Shown here in pieces: positions 41,382-50,077 of a DNA stretch of 64,000 nt (positions are counted from its first letter, which is position 1; the number at the start of each line of letters is the position of its first letter). This DNA comes from Modicisalibacter sp033446685 (lineage in GTDB: Bacteria > Pseudomonadota > Gammaproteobacteria > Pseudomonadales > Halomonadaceae), in NCBI RefSeq assembly GCF_033446685.1, contig NZ_JAWQLY010000003.1:62001-126000 (forward strand). The letters are read 5' to 3'. The notes beneath the pieces are model-generated. The model made no database searches. It had not been told where the DNA came from and was given only the letters and a program-made list of their open reading frames with translations. Position numbers and translations under genes: made by a program.

Positions 41382-44057
41382 TCAAACATCCAGCATCTCG
41401 CGCAGCCGCTCGCGCAGTGCCGCCTGGCGCTCGGGATCGACGAGCGGCTCGCCGTTCTTGTCGGTGATGAAGAACACGTCCTCGACGCGCTCGCCGAGGG
41501 TGGCGATCTTGGCCGCCGACAGGGCGATGTGCTGCTCCATGAAGATGCGCCCGACCCGCGCCAGCAGCCCCGGGCGGTCGGGGGCGATCAGCTCGAGCAT
41601 GGTTCGGGCGTTGGCCGGGTCCTGCTCGATCAGCACCTGGGTGGGTACGCGGAAATGCTTGAGCTGGCGTGGCGTGTGGCGGTTGACGATCTGCGGGTAG
41701 TCGTCGGGATCGTCGAGCTCCTCCACCAGGTGCGCACGCATGCGCTCGAGGCGCGCCGCCTCGCGGATCGGCTCGTTGGCATCGTCGAGCACGATGAAGG
41801 TGTTGAGCGTCCAGTCGTTGCTCGAGGTGGCGATGCGCGCGTCGTGGATCGACAGGTCGAGCTGGTCCATGGCCGCGGCGGTGGCGGCGAACAGGTCGTC
41901 CACCGAGCGGGTATGGATGAACACCTTGGTGCCGCCCTCGCTGGTGTCCTCGGCGGGGGCGCTGACCAGTACCAGCGGCAGCTCAGAGCCGGCGTGGGCG
42001 AGGATGCCCTGGGTCTGCCAGACAATCTCGCTGGGCGTGTACTGGACGAAGTAGTCGTCGCCGAGGGTGTCCCACAGTATCTCGACGCGGGCGACGTCGG
42101 CGCCCAGGGTGCGCAGCAGGGCCAATGCCTCGGTGCGGGTCTCGCGGACCCAGTCGTCGCGGTCGATGGGGTTTTCCAGGCCGCGACGCAGGGCGCGCTT
42201 GGTCTCGCCATGGAGCTGGCGAAGCAGCGCGGCGCGCCAGCCGTTCCACAGCGAGGGATTGGTGGCGGTGATGTCGGCGACGGTGAGTACGTAGAGGTAG
42301 TCGAGATGGACTTCGTCGCGCATCTGGTGGGCGAACTCGCGGATCACGTCGGGATCGGAGATGTCGCGCTTCTGGGCGGTCTTGGACATCAGCAGGTGAT
42401 GCTCGACCAGCCAGGCGACCAGCCGCGTGTCGCGCGGCGACAGGCCATGGCGCTCGCCGAACTCGGCGACGTACTGGGCGCCGATCAGCGAGTGGTCGCC
42501 GCCGTGGCCCTTGCCGATGTCGTGATAGAGCCCGGCGATCCAGAGAAGCTCGAGCTTGGGCAGTTGATGGATCAGCGTGGCGGCGACCGGAAAGTCCTCG
42601 CGCCCGGCGGTCTCGCGAAAGCGCTGGATGAACTTGAGCAGGCGCAGGGTATGGGCGTCGACGGTGTACAGGTGGAACAGATCGTGCTGCATCAGTCCCA
42701 CCGCCTGGCCGAATTCGGGCAGGTACTTGCCGAGGATGCCGTAGCGGTTCATGCGCCGCAGCTGGCGCGGCACATTGCCGCCGCTGCGCAGCAGTTCCAT
42801 GAACAGGCTCTGGTGGCGCAGGTCGTCGCGGAACGCCTCGTCGATCATGTGGCGATGATCGCGAATCAGGCGGATGGTCTCGGCGCGCACGCCCTCGATG
42901 CCGGGGTGCTGGGCCATCAGCAGAAACAGCTCGAGCAGTGCGCCGGGGCGGCGCCGGAAGACGCCGGGGTGGCGCGCCTGGATGTAGCCGCCGCGAATCT
43001 CGAAGCGGGCGTTGAGCGGCTGGATCTCGAGCGCCTCGTCGCCGCGCAGGATCATCTCGTCGAAATGCTGCAGCAGCATGTCATTGAGCCCGGCCAGCGC
43101 GGTGACGTGCCGATAGTAGCGTTTCATGAACTGCTCGACGCCCAGCCCTTCGGGGCTGTCATGGAAGCCGAACAGCTCGGCGATAGCGCGCTGGTGATCG
43201 AACAGCAGGCGGTCCTCGGCGCGCCCGGTGAGGGTGTGCAGGGCGTAGCGGACCTGCCATAGAAAGGCCTGGCCCTGGCTGAGGATCTGCAGCTCGGCGT
43301 CGTTCATGAAGCCCTGGGCGACGACGTCCTCATAACGCAGCGGACCGAAATAGCGCTTGGCCACCCAGCCGATCATCTGGATGTCGCGCAGCCCGCCGGG
43401 TGAGCTCTTGAGGTTGGGTTCGAGCTGGTACTCGGAGTTGTTGTGCTTGTAGTGACGGGTGATCTGCTCCTGCCACTTGGCCTCGAAGAACTGAGCCGGC
43501 GGCCACATGTGGCGGCTCGACAGGCGTTTGGTCATGGCCTGGCGAAGATGCTCCGCGCCGGCCAGGGTGCGCGTCTCCAGCAGGTTGGTGATGACCGTGA
43601 CGTCGGCGCGCGCCTCGCGTTCGCAATCGGCCAGCGAGCGCACGCTGTGGCCGATCTCCAGCCCGATGTCCCAGAGGAAGGTGATGAAGGCGGTGAGCGG
43701 CTCGCGATAGGGGCCGTCGTCGTCGTGCTCGAGCAGCAGCAGCAGGTCGATGTCGGAATGCGGGTGCAGCTCGCCGCGCCCGTAACCGCCCACCGCAAGG
43801 AGCGCGACGCCGGTGTCGGGCCAGGGATGGCGGGCCCAGGCCGTCTCGAGCAGCCGGTCGAGGCACCAGGCGCGCCCGTGGATCAGGTCGCGAATGTCGG
43901 CGCCGTCGTGAAAGCGCGTATCGAGACGCGCCTGAATGTCGCGCAGCGCCTGCTTGTACAGCGGGATCGGCGGGCGACCGGTGTCGAGCTCGGCGCGGAA
44001 GGCGGCGACATCGAACAGCTTGTCGTCGGCCACGAAGCGGTAGTGATGCAGCAGCAT
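41382..44057 (-). CDS. glnD: Bifunctional uridylyltransferase/uridylyl-removing enzyme GlnD
   Basis: 891 residues. The nucleotidyltransferase domain has 'GGYGRGELHPHSDIDLLLL' with catalytic Asp102 and Asp104. A central HD domain has 'YHDIGKGHGGDHS', and two C-terminal ACT domains follow ('VLVSAPAEDTSEGG' and 'IAPDRPGLLARVGR'). It uridylylates PII when glutamine is low and removes UMP when glutamine is high. It lies 91 bp after map, the conserved map-glnD order, and is followed by the dapC promoter. Confidence 0.98.
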   Translation of the reverse strand: MLLHHYRFVADDKLFDVAAFRAELDTGRPPIPLYKQALRDIQARLDTRFHDGADIRDLIHGRAWCLDRLLETAWARHPWPDTGVALLAVGGYGRGELHPHSDIDLLLLLEHDDDGPYREPLTAFITFLWDIGLEIGHSVRSLADCEREARADVTVITNLLETRTLAGAEHLRQAMTKRLSSRHMWPPAQFFEAKWQEQITRHYKHNNSEYQLEPNLKSSPGGLRDIQMIGWVAKRYFGPLRYEDVVAQGFMNDAELQILSQGQAFLWQVRYALHTLTGRAEDRLLFDHQRAIAELFGFHDSPEGLGVEQFMKRYYRHVTALAGLNDMLLQHFDEMILRGDEALEIQPLNARFEIRGGYIQARHPGVFRRRPGALLELFLLMAQHPGIEGVRAETIRLIRDHRHMIDEAFRDDLRHQSLFMELLRSGGNVPRQLRRMNRYGILGKYLPEFGQAVGLMQHDLFHLYTVDAHTLRLLKFIQRFRETAGREDFPVAATLIHQLPKLELLWIAGLYHDIGKGHGGDHSLIGAQYVAEFGERHGLSPRDTRLVAWLVEHHLLMSKTAQKRDISDPDVIREFAHQMRDEVHLDYLYVLTVADITATNPSLWNGWRAALLRQLHGETKRALRRGLENPIDRDDWVRETRTEALALLRTLGADVARVEILWDTLGDDYFVQYTPSEIVWQTQGILAHAGSELPLVLVSAPAEDTSEGGTKVFIHTRSVDDLFAATAAAMDQLDLSIHDARIATSSNDWTLNTFIVLDDANEPIREAARLERMRAHLVEELDDPDDYPQIVNRHTPRQLKHFRVPTQVLIEQDPANARTMLELIAPDRPGLLARVGRIFMEQHIALSAAKIATLGERVEDVFFITDKNGEPLVDPERQAALRERLREMLDV

Positions 44058-44148
44058 GCGAAGTGGCTCTCCATGGGTGCGACGAAAGGCGGGCGCGGCT
44101 GGCCGAAGCGTGGATCGCGCCTCGGCCGGGCGGGTCAGGAGCGGCGTG

Positions 44149-44937
44149 TCAGCCGCCGAGGAACGACAGGTCCTCGTCGTGGCGCACCGTGGTGACGATG
44201 CAGCCGCCCTTGGTGACCACCAGCGTATGTTCCCACTGCGCCGACAGGCTCTTGTCGCGGGTGACCGCGGTCCAGCCGTCCTTGAGCACCTTGGTCTGGT
44301 ACTTGCCGGCGTTGATCATCGGCTCGATGGTGAGGCACATGCCTTCCTTGAGGACCAGGTCGTTATGTTGGTCGTAGCCGTCATAATGCAGTACCTGCGG
44401 TTCCTCGTGGAAGTTCTTGCCGATGCCGTGCCCGCAGAAGTCGCGCACCACGCTGTAGCCGTTGTCCTCGGCATGGGCCTGGATCGTCTTGCCGATGTCG
44501 GACAGGCGGGTGCCTTCCTTGACGATCTCGAGCGACTTGTACAGGCACTCCTGGGTGACCTGCGAGAGCCGCTCGCCCTTGATGTTCTCGCCGACCACGA
44601 ACATGCGGCTGGTGTCGCCATAGTAGCCGTCCTTGATCACGGTGACGTCGATATTGAAGATGTCGCCCTTCTTCAGCAGCTTGCCGAAATCGGGAATGCC
44701 GTGGCACACCACGTGGTTGAGCGAGATGCAGGTGGCGTGCTGGTAACCGTGGTAGCCGATGGTGGCCGATATGCAGCCCAGTTCCTGCTCCAGATAGTCC
44801 TGGCACAGCTTGTCGATCTCGCCGGTCGAGATGCCTGGACGGACATGGTCGGCAATCATTTCGAGCACCTGGGCGGCGCAGCGTCCGGCTATCTTCAGCT
44901 TCTCGATATCGTCGGGGGTGTTGATCGGGACGTTCAT
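44149..44937 (-). CDS. map: Methionine aminopeptidase, type I
   Basis: 262 residues from ATG 44937 ('MNVPINTPDDIEKLKIAGR'). Metal ligands of the pita-bread fold appear in 'NIDVTVIKDGYYGDTSRMF', 'GHGIGKNFHEEP' and 'MCLTIEPM', with the last Glu in 'QWEHTLVV'. It removes initiator Met cotranslationally. It is divergent from rpsB, as in E. coli. A longer in-frame reading from 45009 lacks family support. Confidence 0.97.
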   Translation of the reverse strand: MNVPINTPDDIEKLKIAGRCAAQVLEMIADHVRPGISTGEIDKLCQDYLEQELGCISATIGYHGYQHATCISLNHVVCHGIPDFGKLLKKGDIFNIDVTVIKDGYYGDTSRMFVVGENIKGERLSQVTQECLYKSLEIVKEGTRLSDIGKTIQAHAEDNGYSVVRDFCGHGIGKNFHEEPQVLHYDGYDQHNDLVLKEGMCLTIEPMINAGKYQTKVLKDGWTAVTRDKSLSAQWEHTLVVTKGGCIVTTVRHDEDLSFLGG

Positions 44938-44992
44938 GGAATCTCGGGTCGGGAAATGGGGGGCGTGCATTGGCCTGAAAGGCCCGGCCGGC

Positions 44993-45021
44993 TTCATCTT
45001 GGCGATCATCTATGGTATAAA
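44993..45021 (+). promoter_or_regulatory. Predicted rpsB promoter
   Basis: -35 TTCATC (44993-44998), 17-bp spacer, extended -10 TG-G-TATAAA (45013-45021), followed by the GC-rich discriminator GCCGCGCGC typical of stringently controlled ribosomal promoters. The -35 is weak. Confidence 0.55.
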
Positions 45022-45122
45022 GCCGCGCGCTTGACTGCAATCCGCACTCGCCTTGGCACTCTGCCTCGATGCTTGCGGCGTGGATCAGGCGACAAGCAGC
45101 AATCAATGCCTTGAAAAACACA

Positions 45123-45192
45123 CATACACCGGCACATGGTCCCGGGTGCCGTCGACGAAGCGTTCGTCGCGGTCGGATCCATGGGGTGTATG
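45123..45192 (+). ncRNA. Candidate rpsB (S2) leader RNA, t44/tff-like position
   Basis: The leader can fold into a long structure: CATACACC (45123-45130) with GGTGTATG (45185-45192), CATGG (45135-45139) with CCATG (45179-45183), enclosing a perfect hairpin CGACGAA-GCG-TTCGTCG (45153-45169). It lies between map and rpsB, where E. coli has the t44/tff RNA, now understood as the autoregulatory rpsB leader. Homology of structure is inferred from position and pairing only. Confidence 0.55.
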
Positions 45193-45225
45193 GAGGCCTA
45201 ACCCGATACATCAGGAGTTATCCCC

Positions 45226-45957
45226 ATGGCGCAAGTCAATATGCGTGACCTGCTCAAGGCAGGCGCTCACTTCGGCCACCAGACCAAGTACTGGAACCCG
45301 AAGATGAGCAAGTTCATCTTCGGCGCACGCAACAAGATCCATATCATCAACCTCGAGCACACCCTGCCGGCGATCAATGACGCCGCCGCCGTGGTCGAGA
45401 AGATGGCCGCTTCCAACAACAAGATCCTGTTCGTCGGCACCAAGCGTGCGGCCAGCAAGATCATCAAGGAAGAGGCCCAGCGTGCCGGCCAGCCGTTCGT
45501 CAACCATCGCTGGCTGGGCGGCATGCTGACCAACTACAAGACCATTCGCGTATCCATCAAGCGTCTGCGCGAACTGGAAGCCATGCACGAAGATGGCACC
45601 TTCGCCAAGCTGACCAAGAAAGAAGTGCTGATGGCCACGCGCGAGCAGGACAAGCTCGAGCGCAGCGTGGGCGGCATCAAGGACATGGGCGGCCTGCCCG
45701 ACGCGCTGTTCGTGGTTGACGTCGACCATGAACGCATCGCGATCAATGAAGCCAACAAGCTGGGTATTCCGGTCATCGGTGTGGTCGACACCAACTCGAA
45801 CCCCGATGGCGTCGATTACGTCATCCCCGGCAACGACGACTCGATCCGCGCCATCCAGATCTACGTGCAGGCGATCGCCGATGCCAGCGCCAAGGCGAAG
45901 GAAGGCCGTCCCGACGAGTTCGTCGAAGTGACCGAGAGCAACGAAGTCGCCGAGTGA
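45226..45957 (+). CDS. rpsB: 30S ribosomal protein S2
   Basis: 243 residues from ATG 45226 (CAGGAG upstream). Start 'MAQVNMRDLLKAGAHFGHQT', 'WNPKMSKFIFGARNKIHI', 'NHRWLGGMLTNYKTI' and 'NEANKLGIPVIGVVDTNSNP' match S2 throughout. S2 binds the 30S back and, in E. coli, represses its own mRNA through the leader. It begins the rpsB-tsf cluster on the plus strand. Confidence 0.98.
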   Translation: MAQVNMRDLLKAGAHFGHQTKYWNPKMSKFIFGARNKIHIINLEHTLPAINDAAAVVEKMAASNNKILFVGTKRAASKIIKEEAQRAGQPFVNHRWLGGMLTNYKTIRVSIKRLRELEAMHEDGTFAKLTKKEVLMATREQDKLERSVGGIKDMGGLPDALFVVDVDHERIAINEANKLGIPVIGVVDTNSNPDGVDYVIPGNDDSIRAIQIYVQAIADASAKAKEGRPDEFVEVTESNEVAE

Positions 45958-45975
45958 TCGGTAGCGGGCCTGCCC

Positions 45976-45992
45976 GGGCGGCGATGCCGCCC
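45976..45992 (+). terminator. Intercistronic hairpin between rpsB and tsf
   Basis: GGGCGGC (45976-45982), GAT, GCCGCCC (45986-45992) in the 179-bp rpsB-tsf gap, without a T-run. It is a probable partial attenuator, consistent with unequal S2 and EF-Ts output. Confidence 0.5.
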
Positions 45993-46136
45993 GCGAGGCC
46001 GGTACGGGGCTAGGCCCCTGGCTATCGAGCTTGGCTCGGTGCGGCCGGGTCTCCATCGCTCGATAGGGACCCGGCGCGCCGAGCGGTAACTTTGCTTACG
46101 TTATTCGACGTCGACAATTTTCAGAGGTTATTCACC

Positions 46137-47006
46137 ATGGCAGCTATCAGCGCATCTCTGGTCAAGGAACTGCGTGAACGCACCGGGCTCGGCATGATGG
46201 AGTGCAAGAAGGCACTCACCGAGGCGGACGGCGACATCGAGCGGGCGATCGAGGACCTGCGCAAGAACTCCGGCCTCAAGGCCGCCAAGAAGGCCGGCCG
46301 CACCGCCGCCGAGGGCGCGGTCGTGACCCGCGTCGCCGACGACGGTCGCTACGGCGTGATGCTCGAGGTCAACTCCGAGACCGACTTCGTCGCCCGTGAC
46401 GACAACTTCAAGGCGTTCGCCGAGAAGGTCATCGCCAAGGTCTTCGAGACCAAGAGCGAAGACGTCGCCGCCCTGATGGACGGCGAGCTGGAAACCGCGC
46501 GCGAGCAACTGGTCCAGAAGATCGGCGAGAACATCAGCGTGCGCCGCGCGGTGGTCGTCGAGGCGCCGGCCGACGGTGTGGTCGGTGCCTACGTGCACAG
46601 CGGACGCATCGGCGTGCTGACCCAGCTCAGGGGCGGCAATGCCGACGCGGCCAAGGACGTCGCCATGCACGTCGCGGCGATCAATCCGCTGGTGGCGCAC
46701 CCTGAGGACATGCCGCAGGAGCAGCTCGACAAGGAAAAGGCGATTATCCTGGCTCAGCCGGACATGGCCGGCAAGCCCGAGCAGATCGCCGAGAAGATGG
46801 TCCAGGGGCGTCTCAAGAAGTACCTGGCCGAGGTCAGCCTGACCGAGCAGCCCTTCGTCAAGGATCCCAACACCTCGGTGGCCGACTACGTCAAGTCGCA
46901 CGGTGGCGAGGTGGTTGGCTTCACCCGTTTCGAGGTCGGCGAAGGCATCGAGAAGGAAGAAGTCGATTTTGCCAAGGAAGTCATGGAACAGGCTCGTCGT
47001 AGCTGA
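46137..47006 (+). CDS. tsf: Elongation factor Ts
   Basis: 289 residues from ATG 46137 ('MAAISASLVKELRERTGLGM'). The N-terminal UBA-like part ('ECKKALTEADGDIERAIEDLR', split after 'EADGD'), 'VNSETDFVARDDNF' (the TDFV nucleotide-exchange motif) and 'AINPLVAHPEDMP' are family landmarks. It regenerates EF-Tu-GTP. The longer reading from 46092 is rejected on homology. Confidence 0.98.
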   Translation: MAAISASLVKELRERTGLGMMECKKALTEADGDIERAIEDLRKNSGLKAAKKAGRTAAEGAVVTRVADDGRYGVMLEVNSETDFVARDDNFKAFAEKVIAKVFETKSEDVAALMDGELETAREQLVQKIGENISVRRAVVVEAPADGVVGAYVHSGRIGVLTQLRGGNADAAKDVAMHVAAINPLVAHPEDMPQEQLDKEKAIILAQPDMAGKPEQIAEKMVQGRLKKYLAEVSLTEQPFVKDPNTSVADYVKSHGGEVVGFTRFEVGEGIEKEEVDFAKEVMEQARRS

Positions 47007-47028
47007 GGTCCTAGCTTCTGGTTGTTGC

Positions 47029-47054
47029 ATGGCGTGCGCTCCGGCGCACGCCAT
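47029..47054 (+). terminator. Perfect 11-bp hairpin after tsf
   Basis: ATGGCGTGCGC (47029-47039), TCCG loop, GCGCACGCCAT (47044-47054), followed by TGTGTATCC. It separates rpsB-tsf from pyrH-frr. The T-tract is poor. Confidence 0.65.
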
Positions 47055-47120
47055 TGTGTATCCGGCCGGTGGTTCTTAGCGCCGGCAGCCTACTTTTCCG
47101 CTGTTACCAGGAGAGACACC

Positions 47121-47882
47121 ATGCCCGCCATTTCCGACCAGAATGCCAGCGCCGCGCCGCGCAGCGACAAGTCGAAGTACAAGCGGATCCTCCTCAAGCT
47201 GTCTGGCGAGGCGCTGATGGGCGATGGCGAGTTCGGCATCGACCCCAAGGTGCTCGACCGCATGGCATTGGAGATCGGGCAGTTGGTGGGCATCGGCGTC
47301 CAGATCGGCATCGTCATCGGCGGCGGCAACCTGTTTCGCGGCGCGGCCCTGCACGCAGCGGGCATGGAGCGCGTGACCGGCGATCACATGGGCATGCTGG
47401 CCACGGTGATGAACGCGTTGGCCATGCGCGACGCCCTGGAGCGCTCGAATATCCGCTCGCGCGTCATGTCGGCGATTCCCATGAGCGGCGTGGTCGAGCA
47501 CTACGATCGGCGTACCGCCATCCGCTATCTTACCTCGGGCGACGTGGTGATCTTCTCCGCCGGTACCGGCAATCCCTTCTTTACGACCGACTCCGCAGCC
47601 TGCCTGCGCGGTATCGAGATCGACGGCGACGTGGTGATCAAGGCCACCAAGGTCGACGGCGTCTACGATAAGGACCCCGTACGTCACCCGGATGCCGTCA
47701 AGTACGAGCGACTGGGTTACGATGAAGTACTCGACCGCAAGCTGGGGGTCATGGATTTGACCGCCATTTGTCTGGTACGGGACCATGGCATGCCGGTGCG
47801 TGTGTTCGACATGACCAAGCCCGGGGCGTTGTTGAACCTGGTCGTGGGTGGTAAGGAAGGTACGCTGATAGACAGAGGTTGA
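47121..47882 (+). CDS. pyrH: UMP kinase
   Basis: 253 residues from ATG 47121 (CAGGAGAGACACC upstream). The amino-acid-kinase fold shows 'YKRILLKLSGEALMG', 'IVIGGGNLFRG', 'GTGNPFFTTDSAACLR' and 'KATKVDGVYDKDP'. It phosphorylates UMP and is hexameric, activated by GTP and inhibited by UTP in relatives. A 20-residue Ser/Ala-rich N-terminal tail precedes the conserved start. It is followed after 4 bp by frr. Confidence 0.97.
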   Translation: MPAISDQNASAAPRSDKSKYKRILLKLSGEALMGDGEFGIDPKVLDRMALEIGQLVGIGVQIGIVIGGGNLFRGAALHAAGMERVTGDHMGMLATVMNALAMRDALERSNIRSRVMSAIPMSGVVEHYDRRTAIRYLTSGDVVIFSAGTGNPFFTTDSAACLRGIEIDGDVVIKATKVDGVYDKDPVRHPDAVKYERLGYDEVLDRKLGVMDLTAICLVRDHGMPVRVFDMTKPGALLNLVVGGKEGTLIDRG

Positions 47883-47886
47883 AATC

Positions 47887-48444
47887 GTGATCAACGACAT
47901 CAAGAAAGACGCCGAAGCGCGAATGAAGAAGAGTTTCGAATCGCTGCAGACCAACTTCCACAAGATCCGCACCGGGCGCGCCCATCCGACGATTCTGGAT
48001 TCGGTCACCGTTGACTACTACGGCTCGCAGATGCCGCTCAACCAGGTGGCCAGCGTCAACGTCGAGGATGCTCGCACCCTGGCTGTGGTGCCGTGGGAGA
48101 AGTCGATGGTACCCAAGGTCGAGAAGGCGATCATGACCTCCGACCTGGGGCTCAATCCGGCGACTGCGGGTAGCGTGATCCGGGTGCCGATGCCGGCGCT
48201 GACCGAGGAAACCCGTCGCGGCTACATCAAGCAGGCGCGCGGTGAAGCCGAGAACGCTCGTGTGGCAGTGCGCAACGTGCGCCGCGATGCCAACGGCGAC
48301 ATCAAGGCGCTGCTCAAGGAAAAGGCGATCACCGAGGACGATGAGCACCAGGGCGAGGAAGCGATCCAGAAGCTCACCGACAAGTACGTAGCCGAGATCG
48401 ACAAGCTGCTGGAAGCCAAGGAACACGACCTGCTGCAGGTCTGA
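47887..48444 (+). CDS. frr: Ribosome recycling factor
   Basis: 185 residues, GTG start ('MINDIKKDAEARMKKSFESL'). 'KIRTGRAHPTILD', 'VDYYGSQMPLNQVA' and 'RNVRRDANGDIK' are diagnostic. The length equals the family norm. It releases the post-termination 70S complex with EF-G. It is close-coupled to pyrH, as in E. coli. Confidence 0.98.
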   Translation: MINDIKKDAEARMKKSFESLQTNFHKIRTGRAHPTILDSVTVDYYGSQMPLNQVASVNVEDARTLAVVPWEKSMVPKVEKAIMTSDLGLNPATAGSVIRVPMPALTEETRRGYIKQARGEAENARVAVRNVRRDANGDIKALLKEKAITEDDEHQGEEAIQKLTDKYVAEIDKLLEAKEHDLLQV

Positions 48445-48503
48445 GCCGGAGCGGGCGGCGCACGTTGCGTCGCCCGTCTCTTACGCCCGCCAGGCGAGAT
48501 AGC

Positions 48504-49247
48504 ATGACACAACAGCAGACCGACAACCTGCCACGCCACGTGGCGATCATCATGGACGGCAACAACCGTTGGGCGCGTGCCCACGGGCTATCCGGCGCGC
48601 GCGGCCATCGCGCCGGTGTCGAGTCGGTACGCGCGGTGATCCGTCGTGCGGCCGAGCGGGGCATCGAGACGCTGACGTTGTTCGCTTTCTCGAGCGAGAA
48701 CTGGAAACGCCCGTCGAGCGAGGTCAGCGCGTTGATGGAGCTGTTTTTGATGGCGCTCAAGCGCGAGGTCAAAAAGCTCCACGAACATGGTATCCGCCTG
48801 ACGGTTATCGGCGAGCGCGAGCGATTCTCGAGCTCGATCCAGCAGCACATCGAACGCGCCGAGGCGCTGACCGCCAGCAACGACGGCCTGCACTTGGTGG
48901 TCGCCGCCAACTACGGCGGTCATCGCGACATCGCCCTGGCCGCACGACGCCTGGCGGCGCGAGTCGAGGCCGGCGAACTCACCGCCGAGGCGATCGACGA
49001 GCAACTGCTCGACCGTGAGATCGACCAGGGCAGCGTGCCGCCGGTCGATCTGTGCATTCGCACCAGCGGTGAACAGCGCATCTCCAATTTTCTGCTCTGG
49101 CAGCTGGCCTACTCCGAATTCTATTTCTCGCCGCTGTTGTGGCCCGATTTCTCGGCGGACGCCTTCGATGCGGCGCTCAACGACTACTGCCGCCGTCAGC
49201 GGCGCTTCGGGATGACTCAGGAACAGATCGAGGCCCGGGGTGCTTAG
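48504..49247 (+). CDS. uppS: Undecaprenyl diphosphate synthase
   Basis: 247 residues from ATG 48504. The cis-prenyltransferase signature 'HVAIIMDGNNRWAR' holds catalytic Asp18, with 'GHRAGVESVR', 'LFAFSSENWKRP' and C-terminal 'CIRTSGEQRISNFLLWQ'. It condenses eight IPP onto farnesyl diphosphate to give the peptidoglycan and O-antigen carrier precursor. It overlaps cdsA by 8 bp. Confidence 0.97.
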   Translation: MTQQQTDNLPRHVAIIMDGNNRWARAHGLSGARGHRAGVESVRAVIRRAAERGIETLTLFAFSSENWKRPSSEVSALMELFLMALKREVKKLHEHGIRLTVIGERERFSSSIQQHIERAEALTASNDGLHLVVAANYGGHRDIALAARRLAARVEAGELTAEAIDEQLLDREIDQGSVPPVDLCIRTSGEQRISNFLLWQLAYSEFYFSPLLWPDFSADAFDAALNDYCRRQRRFGMTQEQIEARGA

Positions 49248-50037
49248 ACAGCGCATCATCACCGCCGCGATCCTGGCACCGTTGATGGTCGCCGGGCTGT
49301 TCGGCCTGGACGGCGGCGGCTTCGCGGTCTTCACCGGTGGCGTGGTCGCGCTGGCGGCCTGGGAATGGGCCAATCTCGCGGGCATCGTCCGGCTGGCGGC
49401 GCGGCTCGGTTACGTCGCCGTGCTGGTGGCGTTGATGATCGCGGGCTGGTTCAGCGGCGCCGTGCACGCCACCTGGCCGCTGTGGCTGGCCCTGGGCGGC
49501 TGGCTGGCGAGCCTCTACTGGGTCGCGGGCTACCCCGAACGAGGGCTGCAGTGGCGTTCGAGCGCGGCACGCGCCGCGGTCGGACTGTGGGTTCTGCTGC
49601 CGTGCTGGGCCGGGTTCGTGCAACTGCGCGTCGACGGCCTCGAATGGCTGCTCTATGTGCTGCTGCTGGTGTGGCTGGCCGATATCGGCGCCTACTTCGC
49701 CGGCCGGCGTTTCGGGCGTCGCAAGCTGGCGCCCAAGGTCAGCCCCGGTAAATCGTGGGAAGGCGTCTACGGCGGCATGGCGGCGACCGCCTTGCTGGCC
49801 CTGGGCTACGCCGCGGGCCTGTCGCTGAGTGTCGCCGATACCCTGTGGCTGATCGTCGCCACTGCATTGATCACCCTGGTTTCGGTGCTCGGCGATCTGC
49901 TAGAGAGCATGTTCAAGCGCTGGCGCGGGATCAAGGACTCGGGGCGGCTGCTGCCGGGCCACGGCGGTATTCTCGACCGCATCGACAGCCTGACCGCGGC
50001 GGTGCCGCTGTTCGCCTTGCTGCGGCTATGGCTGTGA
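49240..50037 (+). CDS. cdsA: Phosphatidate cytidylyltransferase
   Basis: 265 residues, GTG start inside the end of uppS. It has about eight membrane segments and the CDS signature S-M-F-K-R ... K-D-S-G ... H-G-G-I-L-D-R-I-D near the C-terminus. 'KVSPGKSWEGVYGG' is also typical. It makes CDP-diacylglycerol, the branch point of phospholipid synthesis, in the inner membrane. The 8-bp overlap with uppS implies coupling. Confidence 0.96.
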   Translation: MLRQRIITAAILAPLMVAGLFGLDGGGFAVFTGGVVALAAWEWANLAGIVRLAARLGYVAVLVALMIAGWFSGAVHATWPLWLALGGWLASLYWVAGYPERGLQWRSSAARAAVGLWVLLPCWAGFVQLRVDGLEWLLYVLLLVWLADIGAYFAGRRFGRRKLAPKVSPGKSWEGVYGGMAATALLALGYAAGLSLSVADTLWLIVATALITLVSVLGDLLESMFKRWRGIKDSGRLLPGHGGILDRIDSLTAAVPLFALLRLWL

Positions 50038-50077
50038 CGTTCCCGGCTGTGAAAGGCTCGGCCGTGAGGAGACCTGA

